Part shown: positions 34,314 through 41,673 of the stretch, one piece after another
Numbering within the stretch: the stretch's first letter is position 1
Layout of the letters: the number at the start of each line of letters is the position of its first letter
NCBI RefSeq assembly: GCF_014648775.1
Contig: NZ_BMRT01000009.1
Location: 186,001 to 250,000 of the forward strand
Source of the DNA: Streptomyces abikoensis
GTDB lineage: Bacteria > Actinomycetota > Actinomycetes > Streptomycetales > Streptomycetaceae
Direction: 5' to 3'
Length of the DNA: 64,000 bases
Position numbers and translations under genes: made by a program
The notes under the pieces: model-generated
Told to the model about the DNA's origin: nothing
The model's database searches: none
The model's input: the letters and a program-made list of their open reading frames with translations, nothing else

Positions 34314-34580
34314 TCAGCTCTCGTGGTAGATCGTCAGCACCGCGCCGCCCACCTCCACCCGGCGGTGCCCCAGCCGTTCCCCCCGGCGCAGCGCGCGCAG
34401 GCAGTCGCGGAACATGGCCATCTCCTCGCCGGTCAGCACCGCGGCCGCCAGGTCGAGCAGTTCGGCGACGCTCCGTTCGGTGAGCACTTCGGGCAGTTCA
34501 CCGGAGAGCAGGACCACGGATTCCCCGGAGCGCCCCCGGACGACGGCGTTGGACGTCGAGGCACCACTGACAACGAGCAC
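34314..34580 (-). CDS. Small protein of unknown function
   Basis: 88 residues from GTG 34580, with GGGGGA just upstream. It reads VLVVSGASTSNAVVRGRSGE and ends RRVEVGGAVLTIYHES. The central part (VLTERSVAELLDLAAAVLTG, EEMAMFRDCLRALRRGERLG) looks helical. I do not recognise the family. It lies downstream of the XRE regulator gene on the same strand (154 bp gap), and a longer in-frame start is possible but has no ribosome-binding site that I can see. Confidence 0.6.
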   Translation of the reverse strand: MLVVSGASTSNAVVRGRSGESVVLLSGELPEVLTERSVAELLDLAAAVLTGEEMAMFRDCLRALRRGERLGHRRVEVGGAVLTIYHES

Positions 34581-34734
34581 ACATTCCCCCTGGCTTCGGG
34601 CAGACCGAGACGATAGCCCGGTGGGGACGCGCTCCTCGGGCGGATGCGAATATTCGCCGGAATCCGGTGATCCGGGAACCGGGGGCATCGCGGCCGACGT
34701 CCGTATGTGGAACTCCCGCTCGCAAACGGGCAGT

Positions 34735-35145
34735 TCAGCCCCCGTTCGGGTGATCCTTGGGCGCGCGTTCGAGCAGCGACTCGACCAGGGCCGCCACATG
34801 CCGGCGGTCGTCGGAGGACAGCCGCTGGACACTCGCGATGAGCAGATCGACCTCCGGGTCCGCCGGCGCGGTGGGCTCCTTGGTGTCCGGAGCCGGCTCG
34901 GAGGTCGGGTAGAGGTGGATCCCGCAGGCCTCGGCCGCCGCGCGGCGCAGGGTGTCCAGGGGGAGCTCGAGGCCGCGCGACAGTCCTTCGAGCGTGGCCG
35001 GCTGCGGCATCCGCACCAGTCGCTCGGCCGTGGCCAGGTGGTGCACGGTCGAGCGCGGAACGCCGCCCCGGCGGGCGACCTCCCCGTAGGACCACCCCTG
35101 CCGGTCCAGGCGCTCTTTGATGATCTGGCTCAGTGCGTTGGTCAC
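34735..35145 (-). CDS. XRE-type helix-turn-helix regulator
   Basis: 136 residues. The N-terminal 65 residues hold an HTH (LSQIIKERLDRQGWSYGEVA, RRGGVPRSTVHHLATAERLV) with PQPATLEGLSRGLELPLDTL behind it, typical of XRE-like proteins that bind as dimers. The C-terminal 60 residues include an acidic linker and a helical end (VDLLIASVQRLSSDDRRHVA). It is divergent from the peptide/M50 operon, whose promoter region has two tandem palindromes, so it is the natural candidate to bind them. Confidence 0.88.
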   Translation of the reverse strand: MTNALSQIIKERLDRQGWSYGEVARRGGVPRSTVHHLATAERLVRMPQPATLEGLSRGLELPLDTLRRAAAEACGIHLYPTSEPAPDTKEPTAPADPEVDLLIASVQRLSSDDRRHVAALVESLLERAPKDHPNGG

Positions 35146-35263
35146 TGAAGGTCGCTTCCTGCTCTCGGCTGGCTCGGGCGCGCTCGGGTGAACCGATTCT
35201 ACGGAGGACGTCCAGAGAGGGATCTCCGGGAACCGCTTGCGCGGCGTCGGCGGACCCCACTAC

Positions 35264-35303
35264 TGTCCAATCTCGTTGGACAGCTTGTCCGACCGCATCG
35301 GAC
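35264..35303. promoter_or_regulatory. Tandem palindromes before the peptide/M50 operon
   Basis: Two inverted repeats of the same form GTCC-R-A-N5-T-Y-GGAC. The first spans 35264-35282 with 7-bp arms TGTCCAA/TTGGACA; the second spans 35287-35303 with arms GTCCGA/TCGGAC. Their centres are 22 bp apart, about two helical turns, so dimers would bind the same face of the DNA. They lie 83-122 bp upstream of the first peptide start and 119 bp from the XRE gene start. Confidence 0.65.
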
Positions 35304-35385
35304 GCGGGCCGGGGGGTCCTGCCCGGGTCCGGACGCGACACCTCGGTCCGTCGTCGTACGGACCACCATCCCGAGGGGGACGACC

Positions 35386-35601
35386 ATGCTCGATGTGCAC
35401 GAGCTCGACGCCGAGTCCGCTGAGCTGCTGCCCGGCCGCGAGGCCCTGGGGAAGCTGAAGTTCAGCTTCTCCCGCACCACGACCGTCACCAAGCACATCG
35501 CCAACGTCTCGGCGCACAACACGTCGACGGCGCTGAACGTCTGCTCGCCGGACGCCGTCGCCCAGTCGGCGGCCACGCAGGCCATCGCCATCCAGCAGTA
35601 G
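35386..35601 (+). CDS. Small peptide 1 of the peptide/M50 protease operon
   Basis: 71 residues from ATG 35386, preceded by GAGGGGGA. It starts MLDVHELDAESAELLPGREA, then GKLKFSFSRTT, and ends AVAQSAATQAIAIQQ. No signal peptide or membrane segment. It contains one Cys (ALNVCSPDA). Its first 45 residues are almost identical to those of peptide 2, but the last 26 differ at 11 positions, mostly every second residue. It resembles a precursor with a leader-like conserved N-terminus and a beta-strand-like C-terminus. I do not recognise a named family; a ribosomal precursor peptide processed or exported by the downstream M50 protein is my inference. Confidence 0.8.
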   Translation: MLDVHELDAESAELLPGREALGKLKFSFSRTTTVTKHIANVSAHNTSTALNVCSPDAVAQSAATQAIAIQQ

Positions 35602-35668
35602 TCGGCAGCGGTAGTCCAGCAGTAGTACCGCACATCGTTCACACGTCGTGAGAGAGAAAGGCACTGCC

Positions 35669-35887
35669 ATGAGCATGAACGCGCACGAGCTCGACGCCGA
35701 GTCCGCTGAGCTGCTGCCCGGCCGTGAGGCCCTGGGGAAGCTGAAGTTCAGCTTCTCCCGCACCACCAGCGTCACCAAGCACATCGCCAACGTCCACGCG
35801 CACAACGAGTCGCTCGCGGTGAACGACAACTCGCCGTTCGCGGTGGCGCAGTCCGAGGCGGCGCAGTCCATCTCCATCAAGCAGTAG
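35669..35887 (+). CDS. Small peptide 2 of the peptide/M50 protease operon
   Basis: 72 residues from ATG 35669, with GAAAGG upstream (an in-frame ATG/GTG further upstream is less likely). It reads MSMNAHELDAESAELLPGRE, then ALGKLKFSFSRTTSVTKHIA, and ends SEAAQSISIKQ. It has no Cys, so thioether-type modification cannot be essential to the pair. The gene is a tandem copy of peptide 1, 67 bp after its stop, with near-identical DNA across the N-terminal half, which points to recent duplication or gene conversion. Confidence 0.8.
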   Translation: MSMNAHELDAESAELLPGREALGKLKFSFSRTTSVTKHIANVHAHNESLAVNDNSPFAVAQSEAAQSISIKQ

Positions 35888-36012
35888 GCCGGTCCGGCCC
35901 ACGCGCTCGGCGGACCGCGTCCAGGGGAAGCGCGGTCCGCCGATCCCCAGGGGGGGGCTTGGGGGTTGGGGACAACGGTGGATCCGTCGGAATTCGTCCA
36001 GGGGGAGACAAG

Positions 36013-38109
36013 ATGACGGTGGTCGGAGACCACGAGGCCGGCCGTAGCCGCCATCGCCGCACCACGGGCACGACCACGACGATCCACTTCGACACCGGGG
36101 GGACCGAGGTCCGGACAGGGGACAACGGAGCCCCGGTGCCGGGTCCCGGCGGCTTTCCGTACGCCCTGTCACCGGCGTACGAGGAGGGGGAGGCCACCGG
36201 GACCCCGCTGCCGCTCTTCGCGGAGCGGCCCGCACCGCCGCCGCCCGAAGCGGGAGCCGTCGTCCCGCGGCTCAGCGCCGGGCTGCGGCTGCACGGTGAG
36301 TACCAGGGCTCGGGGTTCACCGAGCCCAAATACATCGCCCGCCGCGGCGACGGCCAGGTGGTGCAGCTCTCCCGGCTGCTCCACCTGGTCGCCTCCGCCG
36401 TCGACGGGCGGCGCGACACCCGGGAGATCGCCCGGGAGGTCAGCGCCTCGTTCGGCCGCGAGGTCAGCGCCGAGAACATCGGCTATCTGGTGGAGAACAA
36501 GCTCCAGCCGCTCGGCATCACCGTGCCGCCCGGCCAGGAGACCGACGAGGTCGACGGCCCGCGCTCCGACCTGCTGCTGGCCCTCAAGGGCCACCGCGTG
36601 ATCTTCAACGAGCGGCGGGTCGCCGTCATCGCCCGCTCGCTGGTCTGGCTCCACCGCCCGCCCGTGGTGGCGGTCGTACTGGTGCTGGCCCTGGCCATGG
36701 ACACCTGGCTGTTCGGCTTCCACGGCGCGATGACGCCCGTGCTCAACGTCCTCGACCAGCCGCTGCTGCTGCTCGCGGTCTTCGGGCTGACCGTCGCCTC
36801 GCTCGTCTTCCACGAGTTCGGCCACGCCTCCGCCTGCAGATACGACGGCGCGACACCCGGCTGCATCGGCTGCGGCCTCTTCCTGATCTGGCCCTCGATG
36901 TACACGGACGTCACCGACGTCTACCGCATCGGCCGCGCCGGGCGGATCCGCACCGATCTGGGCGGGGTCTACTTCAACGTCGTCTTCATGCTGCTGCTGA
37001 CCGGGGCGTACTTCGCCACCGGCCAGCCCTTTCTGCTCTGCGCGGTCTACCTCGGCCACTTCGAGGTGCTCGAACAGCTGATGCCGGCCGTCCGGCTCGA
37101 CGGCTACTTCATCCTCGGCGACCTCGCCGGAGTGCCCGACCTCTACGGCAAGATCAAGCCGATCCTGCTGAGCGCGCTGCCCTGGCGCGGCACCGACCCC
37201 GCCGTCGCCGACCTCAAGCCGAAGACCCGGGCCGTCGTCACCACCTGGGTGCTCACCATGGTCCCGCTGCTGGCCGCCGAGGTCGCCTACGCCCTGTGGA
37301 ACCTCCCGCGCCTGGTCGCCACGGGCGTCCGCTCCCTCACCCAGCAACTCATCGGCACCTACGAGGCGTTCGCGGACGGGCAGTGGGCCGCCGGGCTCGC
37401 CGGTGTGCTGGGCAGCCTGATGCTGATCGTGCCGCTGGCCGGCATGACGTACCTGTCCGTCCGGCTCTCCGGACGGCTGGGCCGCAACGCCCTGCGCGCC
37501 ACCTCCGGACGCCCCCGGCTGCGCGCCGCGCTCGTCCTGGGCGTCGCCGCCGTGGCCACCACCCTCGCCTTCGCCTGGACCAGCGGGGTCACGCCCAAGC
37601 CGCTGCCGCCCAAGCCGCCGATCGCGCCGATCCTCCAGCCCAACGTCCCCACCGTGGCGCCCGTCCCGGAGCCGGGCGAGGCCGCCGCGCCCCTTCCCGT
37701 CCCCGGGCGCATCCCCGGCGGTGCCGGCCCGGACGCGGCCACCCCCGCGCTCTCCCCGCTGCCCTGGCGCACCCCGCCGGCCGCGCCGGGGCTCCCCTCG
37801 CCGCCCCCGCCGGCCTCCCCGGCCCCGGCCGCCCCGGCGGGCCGGCCCGCCCCGGCCCCCAAGCCCTCCGCGGTCCCGGGCCCGGTCGTCCTGGCGCCCA
37901 CCACCGCGCCCCCACTGCCCCCCGCACTGCCGTCCTCCCCGGCACCCAAGCCGGTGCCCTCCCCGGCCGCGACCGCGTCCCCGTCGGCCGCGCCCGTGCC
38001 GCCCGCCCCGGCCCCCGCGCCGACGGGCACCCCGGCCCCGGCACCCACCACCGCGGCCCCGGCGACCCCGGCGCCCTCGCCGACGGCGACGCCGGCCGCG
38101 ACCCACTGA
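36013..38109 (+). CDS. PqqD-like/M50 site-2 type membrane metalloprotease
   Basis: 698 residues from ATG 36013 (GGGGGAGA upstream). Residues about 85-180 form a PqqD/RiPP-recognition-like winged helix (PKYIARRGDGQVVQLSRLLH, DGRRDTREIAREVSASFG). Several TM helices follow from about 210, with the zinc motif HEFGH in SLVFHEFGHASA and the distal Asp in RLDGYFILGDL, as in the putative peptide zinc metalloprotease family (site-2 protease fold). A further TM cluster ends near residue 530. The last 165 residues are Pro/Ala/Thr-rich and probably outside the membrane. It would cut or help export the two small peptides encoded just upstream. Confidence 0.9.
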   Translation: MTVVGDHEAGRSRHRRTTGTTTTIHFDTGGTEVRTGDNGAPVPGPGGFPYALSPAYEEGEATGTPLPLFAERPAPPPPEAGAVVPRLSAGLRLHGEYQGSGFTEPKYIARRGDGQVVQLSRLLHLVASAVDGRRDTREIAREVSASFGREVSAENIGYLVENKLQPLGITVPPGQETDEVDGPRSDLLLALKGHRVIFNERRVAVIARSLVWLHRPPVVAVVLVLALAMDTWLFGFHGAMTPVLNVLDQPLLLLAVFGLTVASLVFHEFGHASACRYDGATPGCIGCGLFLIWPSMYTDVTDVYRIGRAGRIRTDLGGVYFNVVFMLLLTGAYFATGQPFLLCAVYLGHFEVLEQLMPAVRLDGYFILGDLAGVPDLYGKIKPILLSALPWRGTDPAVADLKPKTRAVVTTWVLTMVPLLAAEVAYALWNLPRLVATGVRSLTQQLIGTYEAFADGQWAAGLAGVLGSLMLIVPLAGMTYLSVRLSGRLGRNALRATSGRPRLRAALVLGVAAVATTLAFAWTSGVTPKPLPPKPPIAPILQPNVPTVAPVPEPGEAAAPLPVPGRIPGGAGPDAATPALSPLPWRTPPAAPGLPSPPPPASPAPAAPAGRPAPAPKPSAVPGPVVLAPTTAPPLPPALPSSPAPKPVPSPAATASPSAAPVPPAPAPAPTGTPAPAPTTAAPATPAPSPTATPAATH

Positions 38110-38139
38110 TCCACCCGTCACCGTCGCTAGGAGCACTCC

Positions 38140-38775
38140 ATGAACGCCTACCTCTCGCGCCACTTTCTGCGGATCGGTCTGCTGGCCGCCGGTCTCGCCG
38201 CGGCCGCCACCGGCCCGGCCCAGGCCGCCGAGGCCGTCGTCGTCACCCAGGACGGCGTCCGGACGACCGCGAACCACCGGCACCACGTCGACTACCGCGA
38301 CAGCTTCACCGTCCACCAGTTCGGCTCGGTCGCGGCGGCCCGCGTCGGCAACCGCGCGGACGCCAAGTCGGTGGGGTGCACCGCCGACGACGCCTGCCGC
38401 TCGGTGGCCCTGTCCTTCCAGGTCATCACCCTTTCGGGGGAGCACGTCCGGCTCACCGCGGTCAACAACGGCCACGCCGTCAACGAGCACTGCGACGGCT
38501 GCCAGACCCTCGCGGGCGCCTACCAGTTCGTCGTCTCCACCGCCACGCCCGCCCGGCTCACCGCCGACGCCCAGCACCGGCTCGCCGACATCCACCGCAG
38601 GCTGGACGCGCTGGGCGCCTCCCGGCTGCCCGCCGCGGACCTCAAGCGCCAGGCGGACTCCCTGGCCGACGAGGTGAAGGCCCTGCTGTCCCGGCCCGGC
38701 TCACTGACCGCCGCCCACCCGGCGCGCCCGTCCGTGAAGGTCCACCGGCAGCTGGACGGCTGGCCGCAGCACTGA
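38140..38775 (+). CDS. Secreted protein of the peptide/M50 operon
   Basis: 211 residues, starting 30 bp after the protease stop. Signal peptide (FLRIGLLAAGLAAAATGPAQ, cleavage near AQA). The mature part has four Cys in two pairs (VGCTADDACRSVALSFQV and NEHCDGCQTLAGAYQFVVST), then a helical stretch with coiled-coil-like heptads (HRLADIHRRLDAL, DLKRQADSLADEVKALL). I do not know a function. Its place in the operon suggests a partner for the processed peptides outside the membrane. Confidence 0.82.
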   Translation: MNAYLSRHFLRIGLLAAGLAAAATGPAQAAEAVVVTQDGVRTTANHRHHVDYRDSFTVHQFGSVAAARVGNRADAKSVGCTADDACRSVALSFQVITLSGEHVRLTAVNNGHAVNEHCDGCQTLAGAYQFVVSTATPARLTADAQHRLADIHRRLDALGASRLPAADLKRQADSLADEVKALLSRPGSLTAAHPARPSVKVHRQLDGWPQH

Positions 38776-38870
38776 CGTACGCGGGCCACTCGCGGGGCGC
38801 GGCACGACCGCGTCCCGCGCGGGCACGTGGAGATCATTCTTTGCTCGTTCCCTGGGCGATAATCACGGTC

Positions 38871-39590
38871 ATGGAAGCGGATGGCCGTGCGCCGATCGCC
38901 GGGTCCCTCCGGCGGCTGATCGCCGATCTCGTCACGGCGGGGGCGGCGTATCCGCTCGTCCTGACCGGCGGCCTCGCCCTGCGGGCGCTCGGCCTGGTCG
39001 ACCGGCCCGTGCGCAACGCGACGCTCGCCACCGACAGCCAGGAACCGCTGCCCGACCTCGTCGTGGCCCTGCGGGCGGCCCTCGCGGAGCGCGGCTGGCG
39101 GGTGGGGCACACCGAGGCCGACCCGCTGTCGGCCCGCTTCGCGGTGACCGACCCGGAGACCGGGGAGGAGCGCGCCGTGCTGCTCCTCAAGGAGACGGTC
39201 TGGCGCCCGCTCGTCCCCACCGGGCTGGGGCCCTGCCTGGCGGCCGAGGACGTCGTCGGCACCAAGGTCCGCGCCCTGGCCGCCCGGGGCTTCGCCCGCG
39301 ACTTCATCGACGTCCACGCCGCCTCCGCCCACTGGCCGCCCGCCGAACTCGAGGAGTTCGGCAGGCGGCACGCCTGGGACGACGCCTTCGACCCGGCCGA
39401 CCTCCGGGCCCGGCTGGACGGCGCCGACTGGATCGACGACCGCGAGTTCGCCGCGTACGGGCTCACGGAGGACCGGATCGCCGAACTGCGCGCCTGGGCG
39501 CGGGTTTGGTCCGACGACATCGGCGAACGGTTGCTGGAAGAGGCGCCGTACGAGGACGAGGAGCGGGACGAGGAACGGGACGGGAGCTAG
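38871..39590 (+). CDS. AbiEii/AbiGii-like nucleotidyltransferase
   Basis: 239 residues. The N-terminal LVLTGGLALRALGL matches the GG(T/L)-type glycine motif of the nucleotidyltransferase fold, and LLLKETVWRPLVP, EDVVGTKVRALAARGFARDF and IDVHAA follow the AbiEii/DUF1814 pattern. These proteins are the toxin half of type IV systems in phage defence, but no AbiEi partner lies next to it, so it may be an orphan or a housekeeping relative. The ribosome-binding site is weak. It is convergent with the kinase gene. Confidence 0.75.
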   Translation: MEADGRAPIAGSLRRLIADLVTAGAAYPLVLTGGLALRALGLVDRPVRNATLATDSQEPLPDLVVALRAALAERGWRVGHTEADPLSARFAVTDPETGEERAVLLLKETVWRPLVPTGLGPCLAAEDVVGTKVRALAARGFARDFIDVHAASAHWPPAELEEFGRRHAWDDAFDPADLRARLDGADWIDDREFAAYGLTEDRIAELRAWARVWSDDIGERLLEEAPYEDEERDEERDGS

Positions 39591-39612
39591 GCGGCGGAGG
39601 GAGTCGTTCCCC

Positions 39613-41550
39613 TCACGGGGACGAGTCCTTCGTCTCGTAGCTGTCGGCGTCCACGGCCGTCCACAGCTGACCGTCGCCGCCGTTGCACGGGCTGACGTAG
39701 GTCAGGACGTGCAGCCCGGCGGCGGTCAGGCACTCCTGGTTCTCCACGTTGACCAGCCGGTAGCCGGCGCCCTCGGGAAGGACGCGCCACCGCTGGTTCG
39801 CCGCGGCGCCCTGGGGCGTTCCCCAGACCTGGGCCATGCGGTTCTCGCGGTTCATGTCCAGCACCTTCCCGTCGGTGGCGACGTTGGTGAAGGTGTAGCT
39901 GTCGTCCCCGTACTTGGTCGGCCGCCACTGCTGGGCACGGCTCGCGTTGATGTCCCAGGTGCCGACGCGATTGCCGTCGATGTTCCGGCTGTTGTCGTTG
40001 TCCAGGGCCGTGAAGCCGTTGCGCCACTGCACCTTCGCCGGCAGGGCGGCGGGCCCGGGCGGGTTCGGCTTCGCGGGGTCGGGCTTCGAGGGGGCCGGCT
40101 TGGCGGGGTCCTTGTCCTTGGAGGGGGCCGGGTCCTTGGAGGGGTCCGGTGCCGGTCGGCCGGCGTCGGGCCGGGAATCCCCGCCCGTGCCGTCGCCCGT
40201 CCCCTTCCGGTGGGGCTGCGCGGTGGCCGCCGGGTCGGGGACGGTGTAGCCGACGCCCGGCGAGGAGGGTCGCGTCAGGTCGGGCGTCGCGCCGCCGGAC
40301 GCGGAGGGCGTGCCTCCGGAGGGGGTCGGACTGCCCCCGGGATGGCCGGAACTCGCGCTCGGCGAGGCGGCGGGGGAGGCGGACGCGCCGGGCGCGCCGG
40401 GCGCGGCGAGCGCCCGTGGCGCGGCGGGGGAGACGCCCGGACGGACGCTCCCGGCGTCCTCGGCGGTCGCCCGCGCGCGCCGCTCGCCGCTGTCCCGCAG
40501 GACCAGGGGGACGGCGACGGCGGTGGTGCTCGCCGCGATGCCGGCCACCACGAGCGCCCACACGAGGACCCGCCACCGGGCGCCCCCGATCCTCGGGGCG
40601 GTGATGGTCCCGGCGGTGGACGGCTCCGTGGCGGAGGACTCCGCGGCGGACGACTTCGTGGCGGAGGACGGCTTCGCGGCGGGGGCCGCGGCCGAGGAAC
40701 CGTACGAGGAGAACACCACCACCGCGTCCCGCACGGCGGCCAGTTCACCGGCCATCGCGGCGGCGCTCTCCCACCGCTCCTCGGGCGCTTTGGACAGCGC
40801 CCGTCGCACGACTTCCCGCACCGGGACCGGGATGTCGTCCGGCAGTTCCGGCGGGGGCTCCGTGAGGTGTTTGAGGGTGATCTCGAAGGCGGTCGCGCCG
40901 TCGAACGGCACCCGCCCGGCCAGCATCTCGTGGAGGACCACGCCGACCGAGTAGAGGTCGGCGGCGGGGGTGACCCGGCCCCGGGCGGCCTGTTCGGGCG
41001 CCTGGTACGGGGCGGTGCCCAGCCGTGTGCCGGAGGCGGTGAGGCGGGGCGAGAAGTCGGGCAGCGCGATGCCGAAGTCCGCGACCAGGATCCGGTCGTC
41101 CCGCAGCAGCAGGTTCGACGGTTTGACGTCGCGGTGGACGATCCCGGCACCGTGCGCGGCGCGCAGGGCCTCCAGGACCTGTACGGCGAGGTCCAGCGCC
41201 CGCTCCGGGGGCAGCGCGCCCTCGCGGCGGAGCAGCGCGTCCAGTGACTCGCCGGTGACCAGCTCCATCACCAGGAACGCGGTGGGCTCGCCGGTGCCCC
41301 CGGCCTCCGGGGGCTCCTGCCCGTAGTCGTACACCGAGACGATGCCGGGGTGGTTGAGCTTGGCCATGGCCGTCGCCTCGGAGCGGAACCGCTCGGCGAA
41401 CGTCGTGTCGTCCTCCACCGGCGAGCGGAGCAGCTTCACGGCGACCTGCCGCTCCAGGACGGAGTCCCACCCCGTCCACACCGTCCCCATGGAACCGCTA
41501 GCGAGCCGTTCGGCCAGCGTGTACCGCCCGGCAAGGGTTCTACCCCGCAC
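39613..41550 (-). CDS. Transmembrane Ser/Thr protein kinase with ricin-type lectin domain
   Basis: 645 residues from GTG 41550 (VRGRTLAGRYTLAERLASGS). The kinase domain holds the Gly loop ASGSMGTV, VAVKLL, the catalytic IVHRDVKPSNLLL, the DFG in VADFGIAL and YQAPEQA. After a Ser/Ala/Glu-rich stretch comes one TM helix (VLVWALVVAGIAASTTAVAV), a long Pro/Ser/Ala-rich extracellular stalk, and a C-terminal ricin B lectin repeat (RVGTWDINASRAQQWRP, MAQVWGTPQGAAANQRW). A carbohydrate or cell-wall signal could thus reach the kinase. It is divergent from an AfsR-like regulator. Confidence 0.93.
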   Translation of the reverse strand: MRGRTLAGRYTLAERLASGSMGTVWTGWDSVLERQVAVKLLRSPVEDDTTFAERFRSEATAMAKLNHPGIVSVYDYGQEPPEAGGTGEPTAFLVMELVTGESLDALLRREGALPPERALDLAVQVLEALRAAHGAGIVHRDVKPSNLLLRDDRILVADFGIALPDFSPRLTASGTRLGTAPYQAPEQAARGRVTPAADLYSVGVVLHEMLAGRVPFDGATAFEITLKHLTEPPPELPDDIPVPVREVVRRALSKAPEERWESAAAMAGELAAVRDAVVVFSSYGSSAAAPAAKPSSATKSSAAESSATEPSTAGTITAPRIGGARWRVLVWALVVAGIAASTTAVAVPLVLRDSGERRARATAEDAGSVRPGVSPAAPRALAAPGAPGASASPAASPSASSGHPGGSPTPSGGTPSASGGATPDLTRPSSPGVGYTVPDPAATAQPHRKGTGDGTGGDSRPDAGRPAPDPSKDPAPSKDKDPAKPAPSKPDPAKPNPPGPAALPAKVQWRNGFTALDNDNSRNIDGNRVGTWDINASRAQQWRPTKYGDDSYTFTNVATDGKVLDMNRENRMAQVWGTPQGAAANQRWRVLPEGAGYRLVNVENQECLTAAGLHVLTYVSPCNGGDGQLWTAVDADSYETKDSSP

Positions 41551-41673
41551 TTTTCCCCACCCTGTACGACCGCGTTCGAAAGTAGCCGAAAAAAGCCAAA
41601 GGAAACTGAAAGGAAATGATCGGTGCGGCCGGGGGTGCAGAATACCCTCCACTTAGAGGAAATCACGACAGGT

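Noticed and set aside
35386..35887. Lanthipeptide or sactipeptide precursors
   Set aside because: Peptide 2 has no Cys, peptide 1 has one, and no LanM, LanB or radical SAM gene lies nearby.
36169..38595. An 808-codon open frame on the minus strand
   Set aside because: Antisense shadow of the M50 protease gene, mostly Gly/Arg runs produced by the Pro-rich coding region on the other strand.
38871..39590. Type IV toxin-antitoxin system (AbiE)
   Set aside because: Only the nucleotidyltransferase-like half is present; no AbiEi antitoxin gene lies on either side.
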